A stretch of 64,000 nt of DNA, taken from the NCBI RefSeq assembly GCF_900105835.1, contig NZ_LT629783.1:2783001-2847000 (forward strand), read 5' to 3'. This DNA is from Pseudomonas fragi (GTDB lineage: Bacteria; Pseudomonadota; Gammaproteobacteria; Pseudomonadales; Pseudomonadaceae). Of this stretch, positions 45,458 to 53,769 are shown one piece after another (the stretch's first letter is position 1; each line of letters starts with the position of its first letter). The position numbers were made by a program, and so were the translations under genes. Below the pieces are notes generated by a model. That model ran no database searches, was not told the origin of the DNA, and saw only the letters and a program-made list of their open reading frames with translations.

Positions 45458-46614
45458 TGATCGCCGCATTCTGGCTGCTGGTTCTGGCCCTGTTTGCCGT
45501 GGCTACCCGGGTGGGCCGCCACTTTGGCGTGATCCCGATTGTCAGCCAGTTGCTGCTGGCGTCCATCGGCCTGCCGTTGCTGATGCTGCTGTGGATCGAA
45601 CCGCACTGGCAGCTCAGTGGCGCACAACTGATCGCGCCGGTCTGGCTAAAAAGCCTGTACAGCCTGGGTTTTGCCCTGTTGCTGGGGACCATTTTGAGTG
45701 ATGTGATCGACTTGCGCCTTGATCGCCAGAGCCTGAAAATCGCCCTGCCCAGTTTCGCCGTGCCGTTTGCCTGCGGGCTGGCCTGCGCAGTCTGGCTGCT
45801 GCCGGAACAACCCTGGCTCAGTTCACTGGCCATCGGGCTGGTGTTTGCCATCACCGCGATCCCGGTGTTGTACCTGTACTTGCGCCATATCCATTACCCG
45901 CCTGCGGCCACCCGGCGTCTGGTGCAAAGCGCGATCCTTATCGACCTGACCTGCTGGAGCCTGTTTGGCCTGGCCCAGGGCAGCCTCGATTTCAACAGCC
46001 TGCTGCTGCCCATTGCCGCAGCCTTGCTGCCATTGCTGTTGCGCGCCCTGCAGATTCGTCAGCCGCTGTGCTACAGCCTGAGTTTTTTCGCCCTGCTGGT
46101 GGTGGCCGAGCATTACCGCCTCAATGCGCTGATTTTCGGTGTCGGCTACCTGCTGTGCATGGCGTGGCTCAAGGTCGCGTGGGTGATGCCGCTAAAGACC
46201 CTGTGGCTTGGGCGCTTGCAAAGCCACCTCGCGGTGCCGTTGATCCTGGCCTTCGGGATTGTGCAGATCGATGTGCATAGTGCCCTGAGCGACATCAACA
46301 TGCTGCAATTGGCGGCGCTGTTGCTGTTGCCCATGCTCAGCAAAGTGCTGGGCAACTGGCTCGGCTTGAGCTGGGCCACGCCGTCGTTTGCCGGCGCCAG
46401 TAAATGGCGTGAAAGCCTGTTACTCAATATTCGCGGGTTGAGTGAGATCGTGTTTCTCAACCTGCTGCTGCAACAACAGCTTATCAGCCCGGCGCTGTAC
46501 TTTGCGCTGATGCTGATGGGCCTGATCGCCACGCTGTTACCGGCGCTGGCGGGCATGAACAAACCCCCTTTGAAGTCGGCTGTAGTCCCCGGCAAGGAGC
46601 CTCTGTGTCAGTAG
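45454..46614 (+). CDS. CPA2-type cation/proton exchanger-like membrane protein
   Basis: 386 residues from ATG 45454, overlapping the exporter stop (ATGA). About 11-12 hydrophobic helices. VGRHFGVIPIVSQLLLASIG and LGFALLLGTILSDVIDLRLD resemble helices 1-3 of the Na+/H+ exchanger fold. VQSAILIDLTCWSLFGLAQ sits where the ion-binding aspartate is expected, with I-D rather than D-D or N-D. No RCK or USP domain is attached. Its role in an aryl polyene cluster is unknown; ion coupling for the neighbouring exporter is one guess. The assignment is by helix pattern only. Confidence 0.68.
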   Translation: MMIAAFWLLVLALFAVATRVGRHFGVIPIVSQLLLASIGLPLLMLLWIEPHWQLSGAQLIAPVWLKSLYSLGFALLLGTILSDVIDLRLDRQSLKIALPSFAVPFACGLACAVWLLPEQPWLSSLAIGLVFAITAIPVLYLYLRHIHYPPAATRRLVQSAILIDLTCWSLFGLAQGSLDFNSLLLPIAAALLPLLLRALQIRQPLCYSLSFFALLVVAEHYRLNALIFGVGYLLCMAWLKVAWVMPLKTLWLGRLQSHLAVPLILAFGIVQIDVHSALSDINMLQLAALLLLPMLSKVLGNWLGLSWATPSFAGASKWRESLLLNIRGLSEIVFLNLLLQQQLISPALYFALMLMGLIATLLPALAGMNKPPLKSAVVPGKEPLCQ

Positions 46615-47852
46615 TAGAAATGGAATGTCGTCAGGTTGTGGTCATTGGTGCCGGGCCTTCCGGGGCCATCGCCTCGGCGTTGCTCAAACGCAAGGGCCAC
46701 GATGTGCTGATCATCGAGCGCCAGCACTTCCCGCGCTTTTCCATTGGCGAGAGCCTGCTGTCCCATTGCATCGACTTTATCGAGGAAGCGGGCATGCTGG
46801 AGGCCCTGCAGGCCGCCGGCTTCCAACTGAAAAACGGCGCGGCCTTCGCCTGGGGCGAGCAGTACAGCGCCTTCGATTTTGGCGACACCTTCAGCAACGG
46901 CAAACCCACTACCTTTCAGGTGCAGCGCGCCGATTTCGACAAGCTGCTGGCCGATCAGGCCGCCTTGCAGGGCGTTGAAATCCGCTACGGCGAAACCGTG
47001 ATGACGGTTGACGTTGAACGGGAAAAACCGCTGCTGCAGGTTGAACGCGAAGATGGCAGCCGCTATCAGCTCGAAGCCGATTTCATTCTCGACGCCAGCG
47101 GCTACGGCCGTGTCCTGCCACGCTTGCTCGACCTTGAAGCACCGTCGAACTTTCCGCTGCGTCAGGCGGTGTTCACCCACGTTGAAGACCGCATCGACCA
47201 CCCGGGTTTCGATCGCAACAAAATCCTCATCACGACCCACCCTACCCAACGGGATATCTGGTTCTGGAGCATCCCGTTCAGCAATGGCCGTTGTTCGGTG
47301 GGCGTGGTGGCCGCAGCAGAACATTTCAAAGGGCGTAGTGAAAACCTCGACGAATGCCTGCGCAGCTTTATCGATGAAACCCCAAGCCTGCAACATGTGC
47401 TGGTCAATGCCATATGGGACACCCCGGCGCGCACCCTGGGCGGTTACTCGGCCAACGTCAAAACCCTGCACGGCCCCGGCTTTGCCCTGCTGGGCAACGC
47501 CGCCGAGTTCCTTGACCCGGTGTTCTCCTCGGGCGTCACCATTGCCATGCGTTCGGCGAGCATGGCCGCCGGTGTACTGCACCGCCAGTTGCAAGGCGAA
47601 GCGGTGGACTGGCAAAGCGAATTTGCCGAGCCGCTCAAGCGCGGGGTCGACACCTTCCGTTGCTATGTCGAAGGCTGGTACGCCGGGACCTTTCAGGACG
47701 TGATCTTCCACCCCGGCAGCTCGCCGCACATCCGGCGCATGATCAGCTCGATCCTGGCCGGCTATGCCTGGGACGAAACCAACCCGTTTGTCAGCGAACC
47801 CAAGCGCCGATTGCGCATGCTGTCGGATATCTGCGCCACGGAGCCCGCATGA
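46605..47852 (+). CDS. FAD-dependent enzyme with flavin-halogenase signatures
   Basis: 415 residues from GTG 46605, preceded by AAGGAG and overlapping the previous gene by 10 bases. The FAD-binding G-x-G-x-x-G is VVVIGAGPSGAIAS at 12-25. SIGESLLSH follows at 47-54. K76 in GFQLKNGAAFAWG lies where tryptophan-halogenase-type enzymes have their catalytic lysine, and W-F-W-S-I-P at 219-224 matches the W-x-W-x-I-P motif of flavin-dependent halogenases. It may halogenate, hydroxylate or oxidise the aryl headgroup; related oxidoreductases share part of this pattern, so halogenation is not certain. Confidence 0.8.
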   Translation: MSVVEMECRQVVVIGAGPSGAIASALLKRKGHDVLIIERQHFPRFSIGESLLSHCIDFIEEAGMLEALQAAGFQLKNGAAFAWGEQYSAFDFGDTFSNGKPTTFQVQRADFDKLLADQAALQGVEIRYGETVMTVDVEREKPLLQVEREDGSRYQLEADFILDASGYGRVLPRLLDLEAPSNFPLRQAVFTHVEDRIDHPGFDRNKILITTHPTQRDIWFWSIPFSNGRCSVGVVAAAEHFKGRSENLDECLRSFIDETPSLQHVLVNAIWDTPARTLGGYSANVKTLHGPGFALLGNAAEFLDPVFSSGVTIAMRSASMAAGVLHRQLQGEAVDWQSEFAEPLKRGVDTFRCYVEGWYAGTFQDVIFHPGSSPHIRRMISSILAGYAWDETNPFVSEPKRRLRMLSDICATEPA

Positions 47853-48577
47853 AACCTCTGAGCGATACCTACGTCGAAGAAACCCGCATCGGGTTCTGGT
47901 TCTTGCGCAGCCACACCTGGCAGCACCATGTGCTGCGGGTGGCCATCAACGACCTGCGCAGCCTGTTCAGCGAGCCGCTGCCCACCGCGCCGGTGATCCT
48001 CGATGCCGGTTGCGGCCAGGGCAAATCGTTCCAGTACCTGTACAAGACCTTCGCCCCCCAGCGCCTGATCGGCCTGGATGCCGACCCGCTGAGCCTGCAG
48101 CTGAGCGGCGAAGAAGCACAGCGCCAGGGCTTTGATGTGGAACTGATCGGCAGCGACTGCGCCGAACTGGACGTGCCCGACGCCAGCGTCGACATCCTGT
48201 TCTGCCACCAGACCTTTCATCATCTGGTGCAACAGGACCGTGCGCTGGCCGAGTTTTACCGGGTGCTCAAGCCCGGCGGTTACTTGCTGTTTGCCGAGTC
48301 TACCGAAGCCTATATCGATACCTGGGTGATCCGCTGGTTGTTCCGTCACCCCATGCATGTGCAGAAAAGCGCGGCGCAATACCTGGAAATGATCCGCGAC
48401 CAGGGCTTTGAATTCGAGGCGCAGAACGTCTCTTACCCGTACCTGTGGTGGAGCCGCTCCAAAGACTTCGGCCTGCTGGAGCGGGTTGGCCTGTTCAAGC
48501 CAAAACCGGTGGGCCAGCGCGAAGAAACCCTGGTCAACGTGGTGGCACGCAAGCCCCTGCCAGGCCAGGCCCAATGA
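47849..48577 (+). CDS. Class I SAM-dependent methyltransferase
   Basis: 242 residues from ATG 47849, overlapping the flavoenzyme stop (ATGA). Motif I is VILDAGCGQGKSFQYL, the post-I acidic loop GLDADPLSL, and motif III RVLKPGGYLLFAES. In described aryl polyenes the aryl ring is often methylated, and this enzyme is the candidate for that or for O-methylation. It overlaps the lipoprotein gene by 4 bases. Confidence 0.9.
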   Translation: MKPLSDTYVEETRIGFWFLRSHTWQHHVLRVAINDLRSLFSEPLPTAPVILDAGCGQGKSFQYLYKTFAPQRLIGLDADPLSLQLSGEEAQRQGFDVELIGSDCAELDVPDASVDILFCHQTFHHLVQQDRALAEFYRVLKPGGYLLFAESTEAYIDTWVIRWLFRHPMHVQKSAAQYLEMIRDQGFEFEAQNVSYPYLWWSRSKDFGLLERVGLFKPKPVGQREETLVNVVARKPLPGQAQ

Positions 48578-49158
48578 TCAATTCAAACCCTGTAGCCGCT
48601 GCCGAAGGCTGCGATGGCATGCGAAGCAGGCCCGTTTTCTTGAAGGCCCTGCGGGCCTTTTCGCAGCCTGTCGGCAGCGGCTACAGGCTAAGCGCAGCAC
48701 TGTGGATGCTCTTGCTGCTCAGCGCCTGCACCAGCCTGCCACTGCCACGGCACACGCCAACCCTGGCCTTGCCCATGCAATTGCATATCCAGCGCCAGCA
48801 GGCCGATCAGCGTCAGGACTGGTTGCTAGTCATCCAGCAACAAGACACCGCGCTGCGCTGGTCACTGATGGACCCGCTGGGCATTCCACTGGCGCGCCAA
48901 CTGCTGCAAGACGGCAGCTGGCACGCCGACGGGTTGCTGCCGCCCAACCCCGAAGCCCGCGAGCTGTTTGCCGCGCTGCTGTTTGCACTCACACCAGCAA
49001 CGCAGCTTGCGGATAATTATCCACAGGCCAAAACGGCGCCTGACCTGCGCTTCATCGAACAACGCTGGCAAGTGCACTACCCGCAACCCGAGGTGTTTCG
49101 CATCGACATGAAGGGCGATCTGCATTACACCGTAAGCCCCCTGGAGACCGCCCCATGA
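48574..49158 (+). CDS. DUF3261-like lipoprotein with REP-altered N-terminus
   Basis: 194 residues from ATG 48574 (ATGA overlap with the methyltransferase). A lipobox LLLLSAC is preceded by LSAALWM, giving a lipidated cysteine and an outer-membrane-type mature protein (TSLPLPRHTPTLALPMQLHI). About 33 codons upstream of it are made of a REP-like element read in frame (48589-48687). Lipoproteins of this family accompany LolA-like and MMPL genes in aryl polyene clusters and may form an outer-membrane acceptor. The true start may instead be an internal codon after the REP, but that would leave only about 8 residues before the cysteine. Confidence 0.78.
   Translation: MINSNPVAAAEGCDGMRSRPVFLKALRAFSQPVGSGYRLSAALWMLLLLSACTSLPLPRHTPTLALPMQLHIQRQQADQRQDWLLVIQQQDTALRWSLMDPLGIPLARQLLQDGSWHADGLLPPNPEARELFAALLFALTPATQLADNYPQAKTAPDLRFIEQRWQVHYPQPEVFRIDMKGDLHYTVSPLETAP
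48589..48687. repeat. REP-like pair inside the 5' coding region of the lipoprotein gene
   Basis: CCTGTAGCCGCTGCCGAAGG and on to CTGCGA (48589-48614) is complementary, except for one extra base, to TCGCAGCCTGTCGGCAGCGG and on to CTACAGG (48661-48687). The total is 99 bases, an exact multiple of three, which keeps the frame. Related to the element at 38700. Confidence 0.85.
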
Positions 49159-50342
49159 CGGCTTACCTCAATGCTCTTGGCGTGGTCTGCGCCCTTGGCC
49201 GTGGCGCCGATGAAGTGGCACGCAAGCTGTTTGCCGGTGACTGCTCGGGCATGCTGCGCGCCAGCGGCTGGGTGCCCGAACGCTCAGTGACCATCGGTGC
49301 GGTGAACGGTGAGCTGGCTGCAATCCCGGCCGAACTCCATGCGCAAAACAGCCGCAACAACCAGTTGTTGCTCGAAGCCGCCCTGCAGATCCGCGACGCT
49401 ATCGAGCAGGCCATCGCAACCTTCGGCCGCGAGCGCATCGCCATCGTGCTGGGCACCAGCACCTCGGGCATTGATGAGGCCAGCCAGGGCATTGCCCACT
49501 ACCTGCAGAACCAGCAGTTCCCCGCTGACTACACCTATCAGCAACAGGAACTAAGCGCGCCGGCCACCTTCCTGGCCGACTGGCTGGGCATCAGCGGCCC
49601 GGCCTATGTGATTTCCACCGCTTGCACCTCCAGCGCCCGCGCCCTGATGAGCGCGCAGCGGCTGCTGGAAATGAACCTGTGCGACGCGGTGCTGTGCGGC
49701 GGCGTCGACACCCTCTGCAAATTGACGCTCAACGGCTTTTCGGCACTGGAAGCCGTGTCGGATGAGCGCTGTAATCCGTTTTCGGTAAACCGCCACGGCA
49801 TCAATATTGGCGAAGCAGCGGTGCTCTTTGTAATGAGCAGGCAACCTGCCGCCGACCACGCCATCGCCTTGCTCGGCGCGGGGGCCAGCAGTGATGCCCA
49901 CCATATTTCCGCCCCAGAGCCTGGCGGGCGCGGCGCCGTTCAAGCCATGCAACAAGCCTTGAAGCGCGCGGGCCTGCAGGCAGACCAAATCGGCTATCTG
50001 AACCTGCACGGCACCGCCACCCAGCACAACGATGCGATGGAAAGCCACGCCGTGGCCCAGGTATTCCCCGAAGGGGTACCGTGTTCATCGACCAAACCCA
50101 TGACCGGCCACACCCTGGGTGCCGCTGGCGCGCTGGAAGCCGCCTTCTGCTGGCTGAGCCTGAACCACGACGGTGCCTTGGCGCCCCACGTCTGGGACGG
50201 CCACGGCGACCCGGCGCTGCCTGCCCTGAACTGGGTAACCCCCGGCCAGACCCTGGCCCCGACCTCACAACGCTGCCTGATGAGCAACTCGTTTGCCTTC
50301 GGCGGCAATAACGTCAGCCTGATTATCGGAGAGGCTCCATGA
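49155..50342 (+). CDS. apeO: Beta-ketoacyl-ACP synthase, ApeO-like
   Basis: 395 residues. It condenses malonyl-ACP onto the growing polyene. The catalytic triad is visible: C157 in VISTACTSSARAL, H285 in NLHGTATQHNDAM and H319 in STKPMTGHTLGAAG; MSNSFAFGGNNVSLI closes the thiolase fold. The four-gene order ketosynthase-dehydratase-ketoreductase-ketosynthase matches apeO-P-Q-R of known clusters; its probable partner is the chain length factor at 34480. ATGA overlap with both neighbours. Confidence 0.92.
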   Translation: MTAYLNALGVVCALGRGADEVARKLFAGDCSGMLRASGWVPERSVTIGAVNGELAAIPAELHAQNSRNNQLLLEAALQIRDAIEQAIATFGRERIAIVLGTSTSGIDEASQGIAHYLQNQQFPADYTYQQQELSAPATFLADWLGISGPAYVISTACTSSARALMSAQRLLEMNLCDAVLCGGVDTLCKLTLNGFSALEAVSDERCNPFSVNRHGINIGEAAVLFVMSRQPAADHAIALLGAGASSDAHHISAPEPGGRGAVQAMQQALKRAGLQADQIGYLNLHGTATQHNDAMESHAVAQVFPEGVPCSSTKPMTGHTLGAAGALEAAFCWLSLNHDGALAPHVWDGHGDPALPALNWVTPGQTLAPTSQRCLMSNSFAFGGNNVSLIIGEAP

Positions 50343-50806
50343 TCGATTGGCCGCTCGCCGAACTGCTGCCCCACGCTGGCGACATGATCCTCATCGATCA
50401 GGTACTGGCGTTCGACGAAGAACAGATTCAAACCCGCCTCACCGTGCGCGCCGGCGGTTTGTTCAACCGCGAAGACGGCAGCCTGCCCGCCTGGGTGGGC
50501 GTTGAGTTGATGGCGCAAAGCGTCGCCGCCTACGCCGGTTGCCGCGCCCGCGTGCAGGGCAACCCCGTGGCCCTGGGTTTTTTGCTCGGCACGCGTAAAT
50601 TTGAATGCAACGTCGAACACTTCCCTGCGGGCACCGAGCTGCATATCCACGCTCTGCGCTCGCTGGAAGACGACAACGGCATGGGCGTGTTCGAGTGCCA
50701 CCTCACCGGCCCCGGCATCCATGCCAGCGCCCGCCTGAACGTGTTCCGCCCGCCCCGGGCCGAAAACTACCTTGCCCAGACACCCCAGGAGACCCGCCAT
50801 GACTGA
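50339..50806 (+). CDS. apeP: 3-hydroxyacyl-ACP dehydratase-like hot-dog protein, ApeP-like
   Basis: 155 residues. LLPHAGDMILIDQVLAF at the N-terminus carries the dehydratase histidine, and WVGVELMAQSVAAYAG is the long hot-dog helix. In described systems ApeP pairs with a second dehydratase ApeI; here the ApeI-like domain is fused to the ligase at 37025-38695. It overlaps the ketoreductase gene by 8 bases. Confidence 0.9.
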   Translation: MIDWPLAELLPHAGDMILIDQVLAFDEEQIQTRLTVRAGGLFNREDGSLPAWVGVELMAQSVAAYAGCRARVQGNPVALGFLLGTRKFECNVEHFPAGTELHIHALRSLEDDNGMGVFECHLTGPGIHASARLNVFRPPRAENYLAQTPQETRHD

Positions 50807-51527
50807 GTCCATTTTGGTCACAGGTTCCAGCCGTGGCATTGGCCGCGCCATCGCCTTGCGCCTGGCCCAGGCCGGTTTTGATCTGGTGCTGCATTGCCGT
50901 AGCGGCCGCAGCGAAGCCGATGCCGTAATGGCCGAAGTACACGCCTTGGGCCGCAATGCCCGGGTGTTGCAATTCGACGTATCGGAGCGCGCCCAATGCA
51001 AGGCCATTCTCGAAGCCGATGTCGAGACGCACGGGGCCTATTACGGCGTAGTGCTCAACGCCGGCCTGACCCGTGACGGTGCCTTCCCGGCGCTGAGCGA
51101 AGACGACTGGGACGTGGTCATGCGCACCAACCTCGACGGTTTTTACAACGTGCTGCACCCGGTGATGATGCCGATGATCCGCCGCCGCGCGGCCGGGCGC
51201 ATCGTCTGTATTACCTCGGTTTCGGGCCTGATCGGCAATCGCGGGCAGGTCAACTACAGCGCCTCCAAGGCCGGCCTTATCGGCGCAGCCAAGGCCCTGG
51301 CCATCGAGCTGGGCAAACGCAAGATCACCGTCAACTGCGTCGCGCCGGGTCTGATCGACACCGCCATGCTCGACGAAAACGTACCGGTAGAAGAACTGAT
51401 GAAAATGATCCCCGCCCAACGCATGGGCACCCCGGAAGAAGTCGCGGGGGCTGTCAACTTCTTGATGTCGGCCGAAGCGGGCTATATCACCCGCCAGGTG
51501 CTGGCCGTCAACGGAGGGTTGTGCTGA
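50799..51527 (+). CDS. apeQ: 3-oxoacyl-ACP reductase, ApeQ-like (FabG family)
   Basis: 242 residues from ATG 50799. Short-chain dehydrogenase with the NADPH-binding VTGSSRGIGRAIALRL at 7-22, NAG at 87-89, the catalytic serine in ITSVSGLIG, and Y153/K157 in VNYSASKAGLIG. It reduces each beta-keto intermediate before dehydration to the conjugated ene. Its stop overlaps the next start by one base (TGATG). Confidence 0.94.
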   Translation: MTESILVTGSSRGIGRAIALRLAQAGFDLVLHCRSGRSEADAVMAEVHALGRNARVLQFDVSERAQCKAILEADVETHGAYYGVVLNAGLTRDGAFPALSEDDWDVVMRTNLDGFYNVLHPVMMPMIRRRAAGRIVCITSVSGLIGNRGQVNYSASKAGLIGAAKALAIELGKRKITVNCVAPGLIDTAMLDENVPVEELMKMIPAQRMGTPEEVAGAVNFLMSAEAGYITRQVLAVNGGLC

Positions 51528-52753
51528 TGAAGCGCGTCGTCGTCACCGGCATGGCCGGCATTACTTCACTGGGCAGTGACTGGGCCAGCATCGAGGCCAA
51601 TTTTGTGGCCGGACGCAGCGGTATCCGGCGCATGGACGAGTGGGACCGTTTTACTGAACTCAACACTCGCCTGGCTGGCCCGATCGATGATTTTGCAGTG
51701 CCCGCCCACTGGACCCGTAAACAACTGCGCAGCATGGGCCGCGTCTCGCGCCTGGCCGTCGGCGCTGCAGAACAGGCCTTGCAGGACGCCGGCCTGCTCG
51801 GCAACCCGATCATCCGCGATGGCCGCATGGGCGTGGCCTGCGGCTCGTCCACCGGCAGCACCGACGAGATCAAGGCATTCGGCAACATGCTGCTCAACTC
51901 CGTCGCAGACGGCCTCAACGCCAACAGTTATGTGCGCATGATGCCCCATACCACGGCGGCCAATATCAGCATCTTCTTTGGCCTGACCGGGCGCCTGATC
52001 CCCACCTCCAGCGCCTGCACCAGCGGCAGCCAGGGCATCGGCTATGCCTATGAGTCGATCAAGTTCGGCCGCCTGCCGTTGATGCTGGCCGGTGGCGCCG
52101 AAGAACTGTGCCCCACCGAAGCGATGGTGTTCGACGCGCTATACGCCACCAGCCTGAAAAACGACGCCCCGCACACCAGCCCCCGCCCCTACGACAGCGG
52201 TCGTGACGGACTGGTGATAGGTGAAGGCGGCGGCATGCTGGTGCTTGAAGAACTGGAGCACGCCTTGGCCCGTGGCGCCCATATCCATGCGGAGATCGTC
52301 GGTTTTGGCAGCAATGCCGACGGCCAGCACACCACCCGCCCGGAAGTCGGCACCATGCGCCGGGCGATGGAGCTGGCACTGGAAGATGCAGGCATTGGCG
52401 CGGATGCCATCGGCTATGTAAACGGCCACGGCACCGCCACCGAACAGGGCGACATTGCCGAGACCCTGGCCACCAGCGAGTTGTTCGGCAAGCACATGCC
52501 GATCAGCTCGCAGAAGAGTTTCCTGGGCCACACCCTGGGTGCCTGCGGGGCGCTGGAGTCCTGGTTCAGCATCGAGATGATGAACCGCGACCGCTATGTC
52601 CCCACGCTCAACCTCGATGAAGTCGACCCCCGCTGCGGCGAACTGGACTACCTGCGCGGCGGGTTTCGCGTCATGCATAACGACTACGTCATGAACAACA
52701 ACTTTGCCTTTGGCGGGGTCAACACATCGTTGATCTTCCGTCGTTGGTCCTGA
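51527..52753 (+). CDS. apeR: Beta-ketoacyl-ACP synthase, ApeR-like (FabF family)
   Basis: 408 residues from ATG 51527, with GGAGG nine bases upstream. FabF-like ketosynthase with C164 in TSSACTSGSQGIG, H301 in VNGHGTATEQGD and H335 in SSQKSFLGHTLGACG. As the lone full-length partner-free synthase at the end of the O-P-Q-R block, it is likely the homodimeric enzyme for early condensation. Last biosynthetic gene of the cluster. Confidence 0.92.
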   Translation: MKRVVVTGMAGITSLGSDWASIEANFVAGRSGIRRMDEWDRFTELNTRLAGPIDDFAVPAHWTRKQLRSMGRVSRLAVGAAEQALQDAGLLGNPIIRDGRMGVACGSSTGSTDEIKAFGNMLLNSVADGLNANSYVRMMPHTTAANISIFFGLTGRLIPTSSACTSGSQGIGYAYESIKFGRLPLMLAGGAEELCPTEAMVFDALYATSLKNDAPHTSPRPYDSGRDGLVIGEGGGMLVLEELEHALARGAHIHAEIVGFGSNADGQHTTRPEVGTMRRAMELALEDAGIGADAIGYVNGHGTATEQGDIAETLATSELFGKHMPISSQKSFLGHTLGACGALESWFSIEMMNRDRYVPTLNLDEVDPRCGELDYLRGGFRVMHNDYVMNNNFAFGGVNTSLIFRRWS

Positions 52754-52772
52754 GATTTCTGGAACCCACGCA

Positions 52773-53213
52773 ATGACTTACCTGCTGCGCATCACCCTGA
52801 TTGCTCTGGCCCTGCTGACCACTGTGTCCTGCACCAGCAAACGCATGCTCACCCCGGACCGCACGTTGCATGCCTCGATCCACAGTGACCGGGCGCAGAT
52901 GCAACAAGCCATCGTCAAGGCGCTGGTCGGGCGCGGCTGGACTGTGCAAGAAATCACCCCGCAGCGGGTGCAGGCGCAGATCACCGTGCGCGAGCAATAC
53001 CACGCCGAAATCGACATCCCCTACAGCGCCGACCACTACCGCATCCAGTACCGCAACAGCAGCGGCCTGGACTACAAGGACGGCAAGATCCACAAAAACT
53101 ATATCCGCTGGGTGCGCCTGCTCGATCGCGACATCGTGCGCGACCTCAAGGACAACCAGAACGAGCGCACGGCCAGGCAATTGTCGGAGTCAGCGCTGGT
53201 AAAACCGTTGTAA
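52773..53213 (+). CDS. Small lipoprotein at the end of the aryl polyene cluster
   Basis: 146 residues. Signal peptide MTYLLRITLIALALLTTVSC with a lipobox ending at Cys20. The mature part has a helix-strand pattern (HSDRAQMQQAIVKALVGRGW, then VQAQITVREQYHAEIDIPYS) typical of small periplasmic lipoproteins. No function is recognised. It starts 20 bases after the last ketosynthase and is likely co-transcribed. Confidence 0.8.
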   Translation: MTYLLRITLIALALLTTVSCTSKRMLTPDRTLHASIHSDRAQMQQAIVKALVGRGWTVQEITPQRVQAQITVREQYHAEIDIPYSADHYRIQYRNSSGLDYKDGKIHKNYIRWVRLLDRDIVRDLKDNQNERTARQLSESALVKPL

Positions 53214-53247
53214 CCCTGCATTTTTAATCGTCAAGGAGACTACCCCG

Positions 53248-53694
53248 ATGCACTTCAAAACCCTGGCTGCTGCCACCGCGATACTGCTCTGCGCCCTGCC
53301 AGCCGTGAGTCAGGCCCGCGACAGCGCGTTGTACCTGCCGTTTGAACAGGTCGTGAACGAAGCCATCAGTTCCGGCAAGATCGATGGCAGCGTCAAGTTC
53401 TACCTGGCGGGCAACACCCCGGGCGGTAAAGTCACGGTGCTCAGCCCCGGTGCCGTGACCAACAAGAAAACCAATGCGTTTAACAAGACCGATTACCAGG
53501 CCTGTTCCTGGGCGCTGCAATCGGCGCTGATTACCCTGCATGAAGCGGCGAAAAAAGTAGGCGCCAATGCGGTGACTGACATCGCCAGCTTCTACAAACG
53601 CAACGAACGCAAAGATCCGAAAACTTACGAGTGCCACGCCGGTGCCGTGATCGCAGGTGTCGCCTTGAAGGGTGATTTGTCGAAGGTGAATTGA
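53248..53694 (+). CDS. Small exported protein, last gene of the aryl polyene operon
   Basis: 148 residues. Signal peptide MHFKTLAAATAILLCALPAV cleaved near SQA-RDS. Two cysteines (YQACSWALQ and YECHAG) could form a disulfide. Related proteins are often labelled excinuclease ATPase subunit in databases, but there is no ATPase motif and it is exported, so that label is misleading. Well-placed AAGGAG upstream. A terminator follows. Confidence 0.78.
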   Translation: MHFKTLAAATAILLCALPAVSQARDSALYLPFEQVVNEAISSGKIDGSVKFYLAGNTPGGKVTVLSPGAVTNKKTNAFNKTDYQACSWALQSALITLHEAAKKVGANAVTDIASFYKRNERKDPKTYECHAGAVIAGVALKGDLSKVN

Positions 53695-53728
53695 AAGCCG
53701 CTGTAATGGCTTGACCCCAGACATGACA

Positions 53729-53748
53729 AAGGCGCCTTTCGGCGCCTT
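53729..53748 (+). terminator. Terminator at the end of the aryl polyene operon
   Basis: AAGGCGCC-TTTC-GGCGCCTT is a perfect 8-bp stem followed by GTTT. The T tract is short but the position, 35 bases after the last stop, fits. Confidence 0.72.
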
Positions 53749-53769
53749 GTTTACAAACAGACAGGCTTG

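Noticed and set aside
53248..53694. Excinuclease ATPase subunit as a name for the last operon gene.
   Set aside because: There is no Walker motif or zinc finger, the protein has a signal peptide and is only 148 residues.
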